Assembly: GCA_921293015.1 (NCBI GenBank)
Contig: OV121091.1
Coordinates: forward strand, 7,965,755-8,029,754
Reading direction: 5' to 3'
Length of the DNA stretch: 64,000 nt
From: Phorcus lineatus
Lineage: Eukaryota; Mollusca; Gastropoda; Trochida; Trochidae
The translations under genes were made by a program, and so were the position numbers. This document shows positions 33,746 to 43,377 of the stretch, in pieces. Under the pieces are notes generated by a model. That model was not told where the DNA came from. It saw only the letters and a list, made by a program, of their open reading frames with translations, and ran no database searches. Position 1 is the stretch's first letter; each line of letters opens with the position of its first letter.

Positions 33746-34238
33746 TCCCACCTATATTGAAACCCGCCCAAGGGTTCAGAACATAGGGCGTGCGATAGGA
33801 AGGCGTGCATAGGGTCAAAATGCACGCGTCTCAGTAAACGATAGCACGCGTCGGTAAGCTCGTGCGAGAGGCTAGAAAGTGCCCACAGGCTATTAGCACG
33901 TGCGGCGGGGAGTGGGGGAAAATTGAGTGATTTTAACGCTTATTTTCGGTACGATAAACATTATCAATATTCTCATAACTTTCGGAGCATGTTCGCGCAT
34001 TATTTAGACCACCAACGAAACAAAACACGGTAGCTTAGCGGCAGTCGGAACGAAAATACAAGCGTTGAACTGAGACTACTGCTAGGCAATAAATTTCCGG
34101 GACCCGCTACCGAGACCCGCGGTCATAATTAGTTAGCGTGAGAAAAATAGAGTGTGCTACTCGCATCCCGCTAAGAGGACTTGCGGGCAAAGCTAATTTC
34201 ATCCCGGAATATTCCGGGACCCGCATCTTAAGGGTTAA

Positions 34239-34345
34239 TATATGAAATACATTAAAAAATACTGTAAAAAGGGGGGGTTATAGACCAAACGTATTTTTAA
34301 TGTATGAAATACACCTCACCGGGGACCAAAATATTTTTTACCCTA
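34239..34345 (+). repeat. Polinton left TIR, inner part
   Basis: This continues the TIR after the piggyBac. It pairs with the complement of 53036-53145, including the AATACTGTAAAAAG, ACCAAACGTATTTTTAATG and CACCTCACCG segments. It ends at the stop region of the integrase gene. Confidence 0.85.
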
Positions 34346-35214
34346 ATTATTGTGGACAGTATCCGATGGCATGATTAATAATTCTTCTTTAACAAAGCCT
34401 CTCCCTGGTCCATCTTGTAAGTAATAAAGTGTTGGTTCACCTTTTTTAGAAACATATCGGCTAATTTTATATATTTTAAGAGACCATATGGGATCCGTTG
34501 CTCTAAATCTTTGATCACCCTCGAGTTCACCCGGTTGAAATAAATATCTTACGTTAACTCTATCGGGTATGATTTTTGAATCTCTTGATAAAGGTGCAGA
34601 AGATTCAGCCACAACTGATTTCAATTTAATAGCTTTTATAGGTTTCTTATTTATAAGTCGAGTCTCTTCATTATTTATTGCTGATATAACCTCAGGCAAT
34701 CTAGTTACCCACTCGGTAGACCTTGTCTTTGGATTCTTTAATTCCTGAGCATACTGATATCCAAATAAGCGTTCAGATAGTGTCTTATTAAATCTCTCTA
34801 CAAGGGCTTGACTTCTGTGCGCTTCTTTTTCACCTCTTCTAATTCTAACGTTATGTTTTGATAAAAGTTGTGTTACATCTCCCATAAACTCACGTCCAGG
34901 GTCTACTTGAAATATACTCGGCCAGTTCAAAGGACTTCTTCTATATACTTATAAGTCTTTCTTTTTACTCGGTCGTGAGGTAGAAATAGTAGGTCCGCTT
35001 GATGAACTTCATTTGGTACGGATATATCAAATTTTTGCCTTGGTACGTATTTAGGCGGAGGTAAATATATTTGCCAAATGGCTTGTTTCATTAACCAATT
35101 CTTCGCTTCTGCCTTAGTGACCTTTGCAGCCTTGGCGAGTTTATCTACAGCTGCTAGGCCTTTCCAATACCCCTGGGGACTATAATAAATCTTTTCCATC
35201 TTCGAAGAAGACAT
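34343..35214 (-). pseudogene. Polinton integrase with internal deletion
   Basis: A retroviral-type DDE integrase inserts Polinton DNA. The N-terminal 95-codon frame (35214-34927) has MEKIYYSPQGYWKGLAAVDK, a helix-turn-helix-like region and HQADLLFLPHDR, the first catalytic Asp. The second frame (34930-34343) starts near NWPSIFQVDPGREF, the second Asp, then HRSQALVERFNKTL, the Glu, and a C-terminal chromodomain-like segment PIWSLKIYKI. Comparison with the relic at 5.9-6.0 kb shows that about 100 bp of core between the first and second Asp is missing, plus a frame change near 34930. It is the first gene inside the left TIR. Confidence 0.85.
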
Positions 35215-35231
35215 CTCTTATATAAGAAGGA

Positions 35232-38200
35232 TTATGTTTTTAAATACCCATATGCGTATGTATTTACACCATCATCGGCAATCCATCTTTTCGTATCTAA
35301 TGGAGATAATGATGTCTTTTTAAGTCGCATTGCGTACATGTTATGTCCTTCACTTCTCAAAGTAATCATTTCATGTTTAAAAGTCTTCTTATCGAATAAT
35401 GACTCTTTATACTGCTCAAGGTTGGTATGATTCTTTACTACATACCTTTTAATTCCTTTAGCTTTCTTAATTTCTGTTTCAGATTTTTTAATACAATACA
35501 TCTTCGGTCTTAATCCAACGTTTTCAGAAATAGGAACACCCGAACATTCGTCCTTAAATTTACCTAAAACCTTCTTATTTTTTATGCTGTGCAATGGGTG
35601 ATCTTTATCAAAATCACTAGTATCGTACAAGTCAATTTTTTCTTTCATGTCTTCGTTAACATCATCAGTTTGTATCTCTAATAACAAAGAATCCGTATCG
35701 GTATATAAAACTTCGCAATTATTTCCATATTGTTTCTTCATCTCATTATAATAAAAGTCATACATTAAGTGTTTCGATAGGTCTAATATACTCATACCAA
35801 CGTATATTGGTTTGTTCAATTTTACACTTGTCTTATTCATATGAACAGCGGCTAAATTGTGATCAAAGATTCTAAATTCGTTAAAAGCAGGATTAGCAAT
35901 AGCCTTTCTTAATGGTTCTTCTTTATCATTTGTCCTGAATAATCTTACGTTTATTCTATTCCTCACATTTTCCATAGTTTTACCGTATACAGAATTATTC
36001 ATTTATTTGTAAAAGTGTTTTTCAAAATCACTAGTAGCTTTCGTCCTCAAATCTATATTCATTCTAATATATGGTTCCATCCAAGGGCTCTGATCGAATT
36101 CTAGAATTCTGTGTATTTTAGTTAACTTCATACCCAATGAAAGATATAATTGGAGATTTCTGTAATGAATTACGTATTTACTTTTATTCATTAAGTTGGG
36201 CACTAATTTCTCTACATCGGGTATTTTTTCTCCGTTTAATAATTAATTTTGATAATCGGAGAACTATTCTTGTTTCACCTTAAGTCTTTCTGGGGCTAAT
36301 GGATAGGTATTATGATTAACATGGGTCTCTTTCGAGTATTCTAAATCTACTTTGAGAATTAAACCCTTCTCCGAATCTTTAGGTATATTCATAATATCGA
36401 GATCCTCGTATTCTACCCACTTAAACCCACCCGTAGGTAAATACTGACTCATCGCCCACCCGTAAAGGTTATATGCGTCTAAGTAAAGTATGTGACTCGA
36501 TGGCTTACTCGAATCATATCCCTCTACATATTTATTGTTAGCCTTGGCATGTCTCTTGGACACCATGGATATTTCACCTCTAAGCCCTTTCTCGATAAAC
36601 AAGTGCATGTCATAGTCGGTTAGTAGCTCTAGTTTTACTCCGGTTTTCATAAGTAAAGCGTCCCAGGATAGCCCTGGACCCATGAAATAACGTGCGGGAT
36701 CTAACTTATATTGTTTCAAACAAGTCTTTCTGAAAGTTTCGAATATATCAGCCAGTAATAATACATCGGTTTTTAGATACAGATCGTGATAATCGCCTAA
36801 ATTTTCACAACCGAATGAATTCCACACATTTTTAGCGTGATTATAATCATCATCGCTTATATGACTTTCGGATAGATTGTTATAGAAACATTCAATAGGT
36901 GGTAGTTCGGTTTCTTCAAACCTATCCCAATTATCCATATACGAGTATGGATATACTCCTTTTTTCAATAATAAATACAGCGTGAGTTCTCGAGTATATT
37001 GTTCAGTTATAGGGAAGTTACCATTAGCCTTTACCAAAGAATCTAACGACATTAGAAGAAACTGACAACTATCTATAAAAATAAGGTGACCTAAAGAAAA
37101 TGATATATATCTTTTCATATTATTAGGTATACATTCTATATTGCCATCAACCTTAGAAATAGCCTGCATAATAAGGTTTGCATCGTAAAATTTCAGATTG
37201 TGAATTACTACGGGAATTTCAATCTCTTCAGGTTTTATTTTAAGTTGCAAGTTGCATTTGCTATGAGCCGCACCACGATAGTTTCCTGTAATATGACAGT
37301 GATCGCGTACCTTTTTCCACTTTTTATCATTATTATTAAACCATCCACCACAAATCCAACAATTTCTAGCTTTATTAAATTTACTCGATTCATCCTCAGT
37401 CATAGTCATAGGTTTTATATCTTTTAATTGTTCCCTAATATTTTCTTCAACTTTCTGAAGGCGTATTAAGAATGTCTCCGCTGCATTTGGCCCCCTATAA
37501 ATGATCGGTTCCATCGTTTTTCCATCACTCCTAACACCAATAAATCCAAAGCAGCATGCTTTGTGTTCCTCCATTTTATGAGTAAAACTTTAATTATTAT
37601 TACTGGGCTGTACATTATGAACATTTTTATTGATACTCTCAAAATCTGCGTAAATAACCCAAGGCGCGGGCATCTGGTTTTTATAATTTTTAAAACGGAG
37701 TATTTTATTCTTCTCCTCAGGCATATCAATTCTAACAGCAGACTTACTGACACTCCTGCAGTCAGCTTTATGTTGTTGCAGTAGGTCCTCTCTAGAATAC
37801 CCGTGAAGACATCTTTCACAAAAATATTTGTTCTCCTTATGTTTAGATTGGTCGAATAGAAGTCTATGGAAATTCTTTATTCACATATAATGATATTTAA
37901 TGTCTTCCTTATCAATTTTGTATTTTTTCTTATAAATTTTGTCTTTTTTCTTATCAAATTTGAATTTCTTTCTCTAATAGAAACAGATTAATTCTAGGAA
38001 TATTTTCATTAGCGGAACTAATCCTATGAATAATGAAACCATCATAACTTTTATTATTCCCGAATATATTAACAGCCAAATTGCTCATTTTTTCTACCTT
38101 TTTAATTTGTGAAATTGGAGTAGGAGTGTCTATACCATCAAAATTAAGCCCATCATTAATAGGATATGATGATGCCCTATCAGAGTGTGATTCTGCTGGA

Positions 38201-38932
38201 AATAAGGCAGATCTCAAAGCCCATCTTAAACAGTTATCATCCTTATTATTTACATTAATGATGGCCTTCTTATCCTTATAATATTTGGGTAAATCTATAT
38301 AGGACCCACCTTTCAACCGATTATATTTCGCTACGACTATCCACATTTTTTCGATGCGATTTACAACTCACCCCGACCCTTGATGCGTAAATTTTTCCAA
38401 TCTTTCTTGTATCACTTCTTGACATTTGGATAAAGATGTAGGAATATCACTCGAGTTGGTTAATACCATCTGTTTATTTCTAAGATAAGCATGCATAACA
38501 GTTTTCCCATCATCCTTACTGAGCTGAACTTTAATCGCTAACTGATATTTAATATTAGTCAAATTTTCTAATTCCTCGGTTAATTTTTCTACCACAAGCT
38601 TTTCCGTCTTTTTGAATAGTATTAATAGATCCTTGTAATCAAGATCCATTACCAAACTACGTAAATACTTCCTAAAAGTTTTTGATAAATAAAACACATC
38701 TAGTTGGTTTGATATTAGATTTGATATCAAGTTCAGTTATAGGTTCAGTTTCAGTTATAGGTTCAGTTTGAGTTTCAGTTATAGGTTCAGTTTGAGTTAC
38801 AATATAATTTTTCAATTTATTCGTAATAATTTTCATACGATTAATGGTGGAAACAGATGCTCTCGTTATAAAAGACTTTGCCAACACCAAAAATTGTGAC
38901 ATATATCCGATAATACGGCGACTCGATGCCAT
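35232..38932 (-). pseudogene. polB: protein-primed DNA polymerase B (Polinton), interrupted
   Basis: This enzyme replicates the element from a terminal protein. In order from 38932 there are an N-terminal region with ITETQTEPITE repeats (frame change near 38700), a conserved block at 38346-37954 with NKDDNCLRWALRSALFP and GIDTPTPISQI, a zinc-finger-like CERCLHGYS...HKADC near 37800, exonuclease motif IYADFESI near 37640, RNCWICGGW, polymerase motif A (LYLDAYNLYGW, about 36470), motif B (NNSVYGKTMENV, 36002) and motif C (YTDTDSLLLEI, about 35700). In-frame stops lie at 38368, 37881, 37590, 36264, 36243 and 36003, with a frame break near 37960. The length, about 1230 codons, fits the family. 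Confidence 0.9.
38740..38800 (-). repeat. short tandem repeat in polB 5' region
   Basis: ATAGGTTCAGTTT(C/G)AGTT units occur about three times and encode repeated TEPITE. A frameshift lies next to it, consistent with slippage in the repeat. Confidence 0.6.
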
Positions 38933-39073
38933 TTTAATATAATCTAGAATTATTTTTTTTTAGAATAAGTTTTTTCAAAAAATAAATTTTTTTTTAATGA
39001 AGTAAATCCAATGATGATTCTCAATAGATATAAACCAAATATATTTATAAAAATACCTCACTTTACGAGGTGT

Positions 39074-39262
39074 TTATATAGCCCATAATAGAATTTTGTA
39101 TTCAAACCCGCAGTCTACACATCTGTAGCTATCGATTATATTCCTGTGAATACAAGTTTCGGGATCAATATCGATAAACTGACAACAGTTCTCACAAAAC
39201 TCTTTCCCTTTATACATTATTACTTCCTTATGGGGGCATACTTCTTGTTTCGAAGAGAGCAT
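39074..39262 (-). CDS. small zinc-ribbon-like protein (62 aa)
   Basis: The frame is open with an ATG at 39262. The protein has two similar halves: CPHKEVIMYKGKEFCENC (residues 9-26) and CIHRNIIDSYRCVDC, each a C-x-H...C-x2-C arrangement that could bind zinc, like a TFIIB or Rpb9-type ribbon. It lies upstream of polB on the same strand, in a run of small minus-strand genes. I do not recognise the family. A transcription or nucleic-acid-binding role is inference. Confidence 0.6.
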   Translation of the reverse strand: MLSSKQEVCPHKEVIMYKGKEFCENCCQFIDIDPETCIHRNIIDSYRCVDCGFEYKILLWAI

Positions 39263-39292
39263 TTTATTATACTAAATAAAAACAATTTTATT

Positions 39293-39703
39293 TTATAAAT
39301 TTTTTTTTAAAACAAATATGATAAGTCCAGTCATACCTAAAATAATGAATATTATTTCTCCCTTCATTTGACTACTCGAAGGAGTATAAACATCTGTCAG
39401 AGTTGGTTGAGGTTCTAATGGTTGTAAGGGCTTACCAAATCTAATATAATATTCGTGCAACGCCTCATCCACATCTTTAAAAGTTTTAATAGAATGATAT
39501 TGTCTTTTTAGTTGCTCATTTACGAAATCGAGTCTCTCAGTTCTACGTTTCTCCCATTGAACTTTAGCAGTTGATAATTTCTCTAAAGCTTTATCATGTC
39601 TTTCTTTCTCACCCTTATCCATTTTTGAAAATAGATAGTTACTTCCGGAGAAGGCCAAAGCGTTAACTATTGCGCCACCCACCATTACTGCAATACTAGC
39701 CAT
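39293..39703 (-). CDS. conserved Polinton membrane protein (136 aa)
   Basis: The N-terminus (residues 1-25) is hydrophobic with AVMVGGAIVNALAFSG. Residues 30-72 are highly charged and predicted to be a coiled coil, and residues 115-132 form a second membrane segment (IIFIILGMTGLIIFVL) before a short basic tail. The sequence is like a protein that I recall next to polymerase in many invertebrate Polintons, of unknown function. The frame is uninterrupted. It may sit in the particle or the host membrane, but that is inference. Confidence 0.65.
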   Translation of the reverse strand: MASIAVMVGGAIVNALAFSGSNYLFSKMDKGEKERHDKALEKLSTAKVQWEKRRTERLDFVNEQLKRQYHSIKTFKDVDEALHEYYIRFGKPLQPLEPQPTLTDVYTPSSSQMKGEIIFIILGMTGLIIFVLKKNL

Positions 39704-39721
39704 TTTTATAAATAATGTATT

Positions 39722-39830
39722 ATATCCTTAAAGAGGTATTAACTCAGGGAGTTATAACCTCTAAAGAGGTATTAACTCTTAAGGAGTGATAACCTCTAAA
39801 GAGGCATTAACTCAGGGAGTTATATCAGCG
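39722..39830. repeat. tandem palindromic repeats between Polinton genes
   Basis: The segment repeats CCTCTAAAGAGG (a perfect 12-bp palindrome, twice) and TTAACTCAGGGAGTTA (stem-loop form, twice), plus variants such as CTTAAAGAGG and AACTCTTAAGGAGT. Several small hairpins can form in a row. It lies between the 136-aa and 75-aa genes and overlaps the 3' end of the latter. Confidence 0.8.
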
Positions 39831-40039
39831 GGAATATATTTATTTTTGACTAGATGATCTTTAAGTATCATTGCTCCCCCGATATAAATCGTCATCATTC
39901 CAATATCTTGGGGAAGGAAATCTAATTTTGGTGTACTCGTTTTTAATGCCATTTTGCTTAATTTTACCGAACCTGCAGCTACTCCAGTTACTATTGCGGC
40001 ATGGTAAAGGGTATTTACGATATTCTTTTGTTCACTCAT
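39812..40039 (-). CDS. small membrane protein (75 aa) of the Polinton
   Basis: The ATG at 40039 begins a frame with two hydrophobic segments: residues 10-27 (YHAAIVTGVAAGSVKL) and 44-58 (DIGMMTIYIGGAMIL). It is 2 bp from the next upstream gene, so the two may be co-transcribed. The 3' end lies in the palindromic repeats. No family is recognised. Confidence 0.5.
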   Translation of the reverse strand: MSEQKNIVNTLYHAAIVTGVAAGSVKLSKMALKTSTPKLDFLPQDIGMMTIYIGGAMILKDHLVKNKYIPADITP

Positions 40040-40041
40040 AT

Positions 40042-40437
40042 TTATATATCATATACCTTTTTCTTAAAGGTGTTTTTATCAGTACTGTTATCAGTAGATG
40101 GCTTATTTAATTTAGTGTAGACAATCACTGCACCTATGCTTAAAATTCCTATTAGGATGGGAAGTGCTAGATTACCGTGATTTATAGCTTTTGTCTCACG
40201 CTTTAATTTTTTAACCATGGCACCCTTCTTACCAGCTTCTACCTTTTTAGGATTTTTCGTGACTTGTTGAGGCTCATCACTAAGTTGAACATTAGCTTTT
40301 GTGCCACGTTTTAATTTTTTAGCCACCTTCTTATCTACCTTTTCAGTGACCTGTTGAGGTTCATCGATAAGTTGAATATCCTCATTGGGTTGTATTATCT
40401 CCGATATTTCTGGATTCGACATTTCTGGATTCGACAT
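40042..40437 (-). CDS. lysine-rich single-pass protein (131 aa) of the Polinton
   Basis: The protein has an acidic start with a repeated MSNPE, then two copies of a QL-DEPQQVT unit followed by a basic KKLKR-T-A stretch (residues about 22-46 and 51-85). One membrane segment (residues 90-107, LALPILIGILSIGAVIVY) precedes a polar tail. It overlaps the 3' end of the 199-aa gene by about 56 bp in another frame. The function is unknown. The internal duplication suggests expansion of a basic, perhaps DNA-binding, segment. Confidence 0.55.
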   Translation of the reverse strand: MSNPEMSNPEISEIIQPNEDIQLIDEPQQVTEKVDKKVAKKLKRGTKANVQLSDEPQQVTKNPKKVEAGKKGAMVKKLKRETKAINHGNLALPILIGILSIGAVIVYTKLNKPSTDNSTDKNTFKKKVYDI

Positions 40438-40981
40438 CTTTATTATTTAAACTTATACTCTTAAAATCAACATGCTTAGCAGTTGTAATCATCATTGTAA
40501 TGGGAGCCAGGTACATTCCCCACTTAGAATAAAGGTCACAACAAATTTTATTCGTAGCAATATCGATGAATGGGTCTTCATTAAGCTCTTCAAATAGCTG
40601 TGTTTTACTATCAGGAGTGATATTGAAGAAGTAACTCACAGCGTTGGAATATAAATGTAGGAAAGATTTCCCCAGTGTTCTTACCATAATCGCGCCCAGC
40701 CTACGTTCATATTTCTCATATTCTGCTATTATTTCTTCATCAGTCATACAGCTTATTATAACCGTAGAAATTTTTTTATCCACAAATTTCCCACCCCCCA
40801 AGACAGCATTTGTTAGTTTGTTTCTCTTATCCTCAATCATTTCTTGGGGATACATAGAGGACATCTCCCCCATGATTTCACTTAATTCCATTTTTAATAT
40901 TATGCAACAAATGCTTAAAGCAATAATGCCTGCAAAACCTAAACATATTAGTAATAATATAAGCCCGCAAAACCTAAACAT
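40382..40981 (-). CDS. conserved Polinton protein of unknown function (199 aa)
   Basis: From the ATG at 40981 the protein starts with a hydrophobic segment (residues 5-29), which comes partly from a 36-bp tandem duplication (GCAAAACCTAAACATAT... twice at about 40930-41000). A second ATG at 40891 (MELSEIMGEM) would give a 169-aa soluble protein and may be the real start. The body has EEIIAEYEKYERRLGAIMVR and a possible C-terminal amphipathic helix (YLAPITMMITTA). No family is recognised, and the frame is intact. It is divergent from the ATPase gene, about 50 bp away. Confidence 0.55.
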   Translation of the reverse strand: MFRFCGLILLLICLGFAGIIALSICCIILKMELSEIMGEMSSMYPQEMIEDKRNKLTNAVLGGGKFVDKKISTVIISCMTDEEIIAEYEKYERRLGAIMVRTLGKSFLHLYSNAVSYFFNITPDSKTQLFEELNEDPFIDIATNKICCDLYSKWGMYLAPITMMITTAKHVDFKSISLNNKDVESRNVESRNIGDNTTQ

Positions 40982-41034
40982 ATCAGTAATAATACAAGTG
41001 CCAACATTTATCTTTAAGAATTAATGTTTTAATT

Positions 41035-41655
41035 ATGAAAGAAATGCCGAAGCCAGAGATACTACCTAAAGATCTGCATTGCGCTATCATTTGTGGAAAG
41101 ACTGGATGCGGAAAAACAAAATTCATGTTAGACCTTATAGAAACGTATTATTACGAAAATTTTGAACACATTATTTTTATTTGTCCAACCATTAATGATA
41201 ACGAAACTTATAAGTCTAAATTGTGGGTAAATAATGATCCAAATGTACATAAAATTATTCCAGGGGAACGACTTAACGATTGTTTAAAATATTTTCACGA
41301 GAAATTCAAGAATGAACCTACCTTGTTCATAATCAATGACTGCAGTGCTGAAAGGTACTTAACTCGAAAGAAAGCCGAATTATCTAAGCTAGCATTCTCA
41401 GGCAGACATACTAAACATAGCGTTTGGATTCTTTCCCAGAAATATAATTCTATACTCACAGATTTCAGAGAGCAAATTCGCTGGATTTGCTTATTTAAGT
41501 GTAAGGATAAAGATAATTATGATGATTGTATACGAGAGAACTATGTTATTGAAAGTAAATCCGAAATAGAAAAGGTTAGAAAACGGCTGAACGGGAAATA
41601 CTCCAAACTGATCCTATGCACTGACACACCACCATGGTATAAAGTGCTAGATTAG
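41035..41655 (+). CDS. A32-like genome-packaging ATPase (206 aa, intact)
   Basis: This FtsK/HerA-superfamily ATPase is expected to drive DNA into capsids. Walker A is GKTGCGKT (residues 21-28). The Walker B-like strand is LFIINDC with Asp 102. SGRHTKHSVWILSQK (residues 122-135) is the sensor/arginine region typical of A32-like enzymes. The length of about 200 aa matches Polinton ATPases. It is the only core gene of this Polinton without a break. It is divergent from the 199-aa gene and convergent with the capsid gene. Confidence 0.9.
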   Translation: MKEMPKPEILPKDLHCAIICGKTGCGKTKFMLDLIETYYYENFEHIIFICPTINDNETYKSKLWVNNDPNVHKIIPGERLNDCLKYFHEKFKNEPTLFIINDCSAERYLTRKKAELSKLAFSGRHTKHSVWILSQKYNSILTDFREQIRWICLFKCKDKDNYDDCIRENYVIESKSEIEKVRKRLNGKYSKLILCTDTPPWYKVLD

Positions 41656-41720
41656 CTCGATTTTGCTTGATTTTGCTAAATTTTGCTTGATTTTTGCTCG
41701 ATTTTGCTAGATTTTTTTCT
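41656..41720. repeat. GATTTTGCT iterations between convergent genes
   Basis: A 9-12 bp unit GATTTTTGCT/GATTTTGCT is repeated about six times between the stop of the ATPase gene and the stop of the capsid gene. It could serve transcription termination or be a simple slippage repeat. Confidence 0.7.
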
Positions 41721-41758
41721 AACACAATTGCATTTGAAATCAATTAAAATTATTTTAA

Positions 41759-43045
41759 CTAATAAATAGCTGATTCAAATCTACCATTATTGATAATCAA
41801 TTTAGCATCCATAATGACGTACACGTAAGCATTTATTGGTCCAGCTGTTTCTGCTTTTTTAGTTATTGCTATCGTCATTCCTTCACTACCATTCTCAATT
41901 CGCCTACCAGAACCGTGTAATTCATCGTCATCGATAGTCCTAAGATCGAGCCATAGAGCATGTTTGTCGGTTAAGAACTTACCAATAGTCATATCCGTAA
42001 GACAAAGATCTTTCATCACCATATTCGTTAATGGGTTACGTTTTATGCTGGGAAGCTTCTTAATTTCATCCCATAAGTTATATTTATGCATATCTTGACT
42101 GTACAACTGGTTTGGTATTCCTTCAATGGTCATTTGCACGTTATTAATTTTAGGATTGTAAAATGATTCAGTTATTCTATCAAACCCTGAGGTGGGCTCT
42201 TTAAATAACATCAAAACTCCTTTCATAGACTTGGCCGGTACATTGATATTAATATTCCACACCGTATCACTTTTATTCAAAGGTATCATACAATGTCGAA
42301 GTATACGATCATAGTGTATTGGTATGGAACTATTATACATCGAATGGATTTCGCTGGCTAATTCTGACTCCTTGACTTTATCAAATTCCAAAGCAATATT
42401 CTTAATTTCATACTTCGTTGTAGACTCCCCTATAATTACATTCTTATACTCATTAAATGTCAGCTCATATTCTAATCTATCTCCCAATGCAGCTTGATAG
42501 AAAGGCATGTGAGTCTCTAACAATTCAAAATCTAGAGGAATATAAAAACGATTTCCGAGGTTATCGGCTATGGCTTTGTCTTCTACAATGGAAGCATCAC
42601 CAAGACCAGATCCCATTCTTAAACTGGTGACATTTCGATTTACAGTTATGTCAATACCTTGGTAATTTAAACTACCTCTTTCTTGTGTAGTTCTCCAAAG
42701 ATCTACATAAGTGTAATATATATAGCTATCATCTATAGACAATACTTCATTACTACTTATCTTAAGGGTTGTTTTCTTCACAATGGAGCGACCAATATTC
42801 TATACAATGCTACTGTTCTCATCTTTATCACCATCCGATGTTAGGAATAAATCAAAAGCCAATCTGACCGTACCCGGGACTATGACATCGTGACTTCTAA
42901 GATTAGGAAAGCGAACTAATAGTTGTTCGTTCTGATCAATAGTACTCGGATTGTTACTTACCCGAACACTGGACCTCTCTCCTTTTATACCAAAAGCCTC
43001 TCTAAAATTACGCGATGGATTGAGTTTCTGACCGTAGTTAGACAT
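41759..43045 (-). pseudogene. double jelly-roll major capsid protein, one in-frame stop
   Basis: The gene starts at 43045 (MSNYGQKLNPSRNFREAFG) and runs 429 codons to 41759, a usual length for Polinton major capsid proteins. It has NLRSHDVIVPGTVRLAFDL near the start, NRFYIPLDFELLETHMPFY and ALGDRLEYELTFN in the middle, and AYVYVIMDAKLIIN at the end, matching the conserved blocks of these hexon-like proteins as I know them. One in-frame TAG (42800-42802) interrupts it; the rest is open. It would form the icosahedral shell with the minor capsid protein. Confidence 0.75.
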
Positions 43046-43095
43046 TTTATTAATACATATTTTTATGTTTAAAGGGAAAAGCATATATTTATAAA

Positions 43096-43314
43096 ATGGA
43101 CAACTTCAGTCATTTTGATGATGATGCCCCCAGAGATGAATCTTATGAAATGGACAACTTAGGTCATTTTGATGAAATGGATGAAAGCATTTCTTCTGAA
43201 AGTTCAATCCCGAGACAGGGATTATCGCCTAATGTGACTAGTTTATGAGATGAACTAGGAGATCAAAGCACAGGCCCTCGGATCATTAAAAAAAATTATA
43301 AAAATTTTGTATAA
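43096..43314 (+). pseudogene. small acidic Polinton ORF with internal repeat
   Basis: The ATG at 43096 is 50 bp upstream of the capsid start, on the other strand. The protein repeats MDN-HFD twice (residues 1-7 and 16-22) and is rich in Asp, Glu and Ser. A TGA at 43246-43248 ends it after 50 codons, yet the frame stays open for 21 more codons to TAA at 43312-43314, so the TGA may be a disabling mutation. The function is unknown. Confidence 0.4.
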
Positions 43315-43377
43315 AAAAATTAAAATGTTTTTTTTGAGAACACCCCCTGAATAGAATTGTACTTCTGTTAATAGTAT

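Larger units (their letters stand above)
28579..34234 (-). mobile_element. piggyBac transposon, 5.66 kb, in the Polinton TIR
   Basis: The element starts CCCTTCCGTTGC and ends GCATCTTAAGGG, each flanked by TTAA (28575-28578 and 34235-34238). CCCT...AGGG ends with a TTAA duplication are diagnostic of piggyBac. It contains one intact transposase gene on the minus strand. At 5.66 kb it is about twice the usual length because of internal repeats on both sides of the gene. The TTAA used lies within the Polinton TIR, where the right TIR still shows the uninterrupted sequence. Confidence 0.95.

Noticed and set aside
37466..37819. 117-codon frame as a separate Polinton gene
   Set aside because: It is out of frame with the conserved polymerase blocks (CERCLHGYS, YADFESI) that read in another frame of the same strand.
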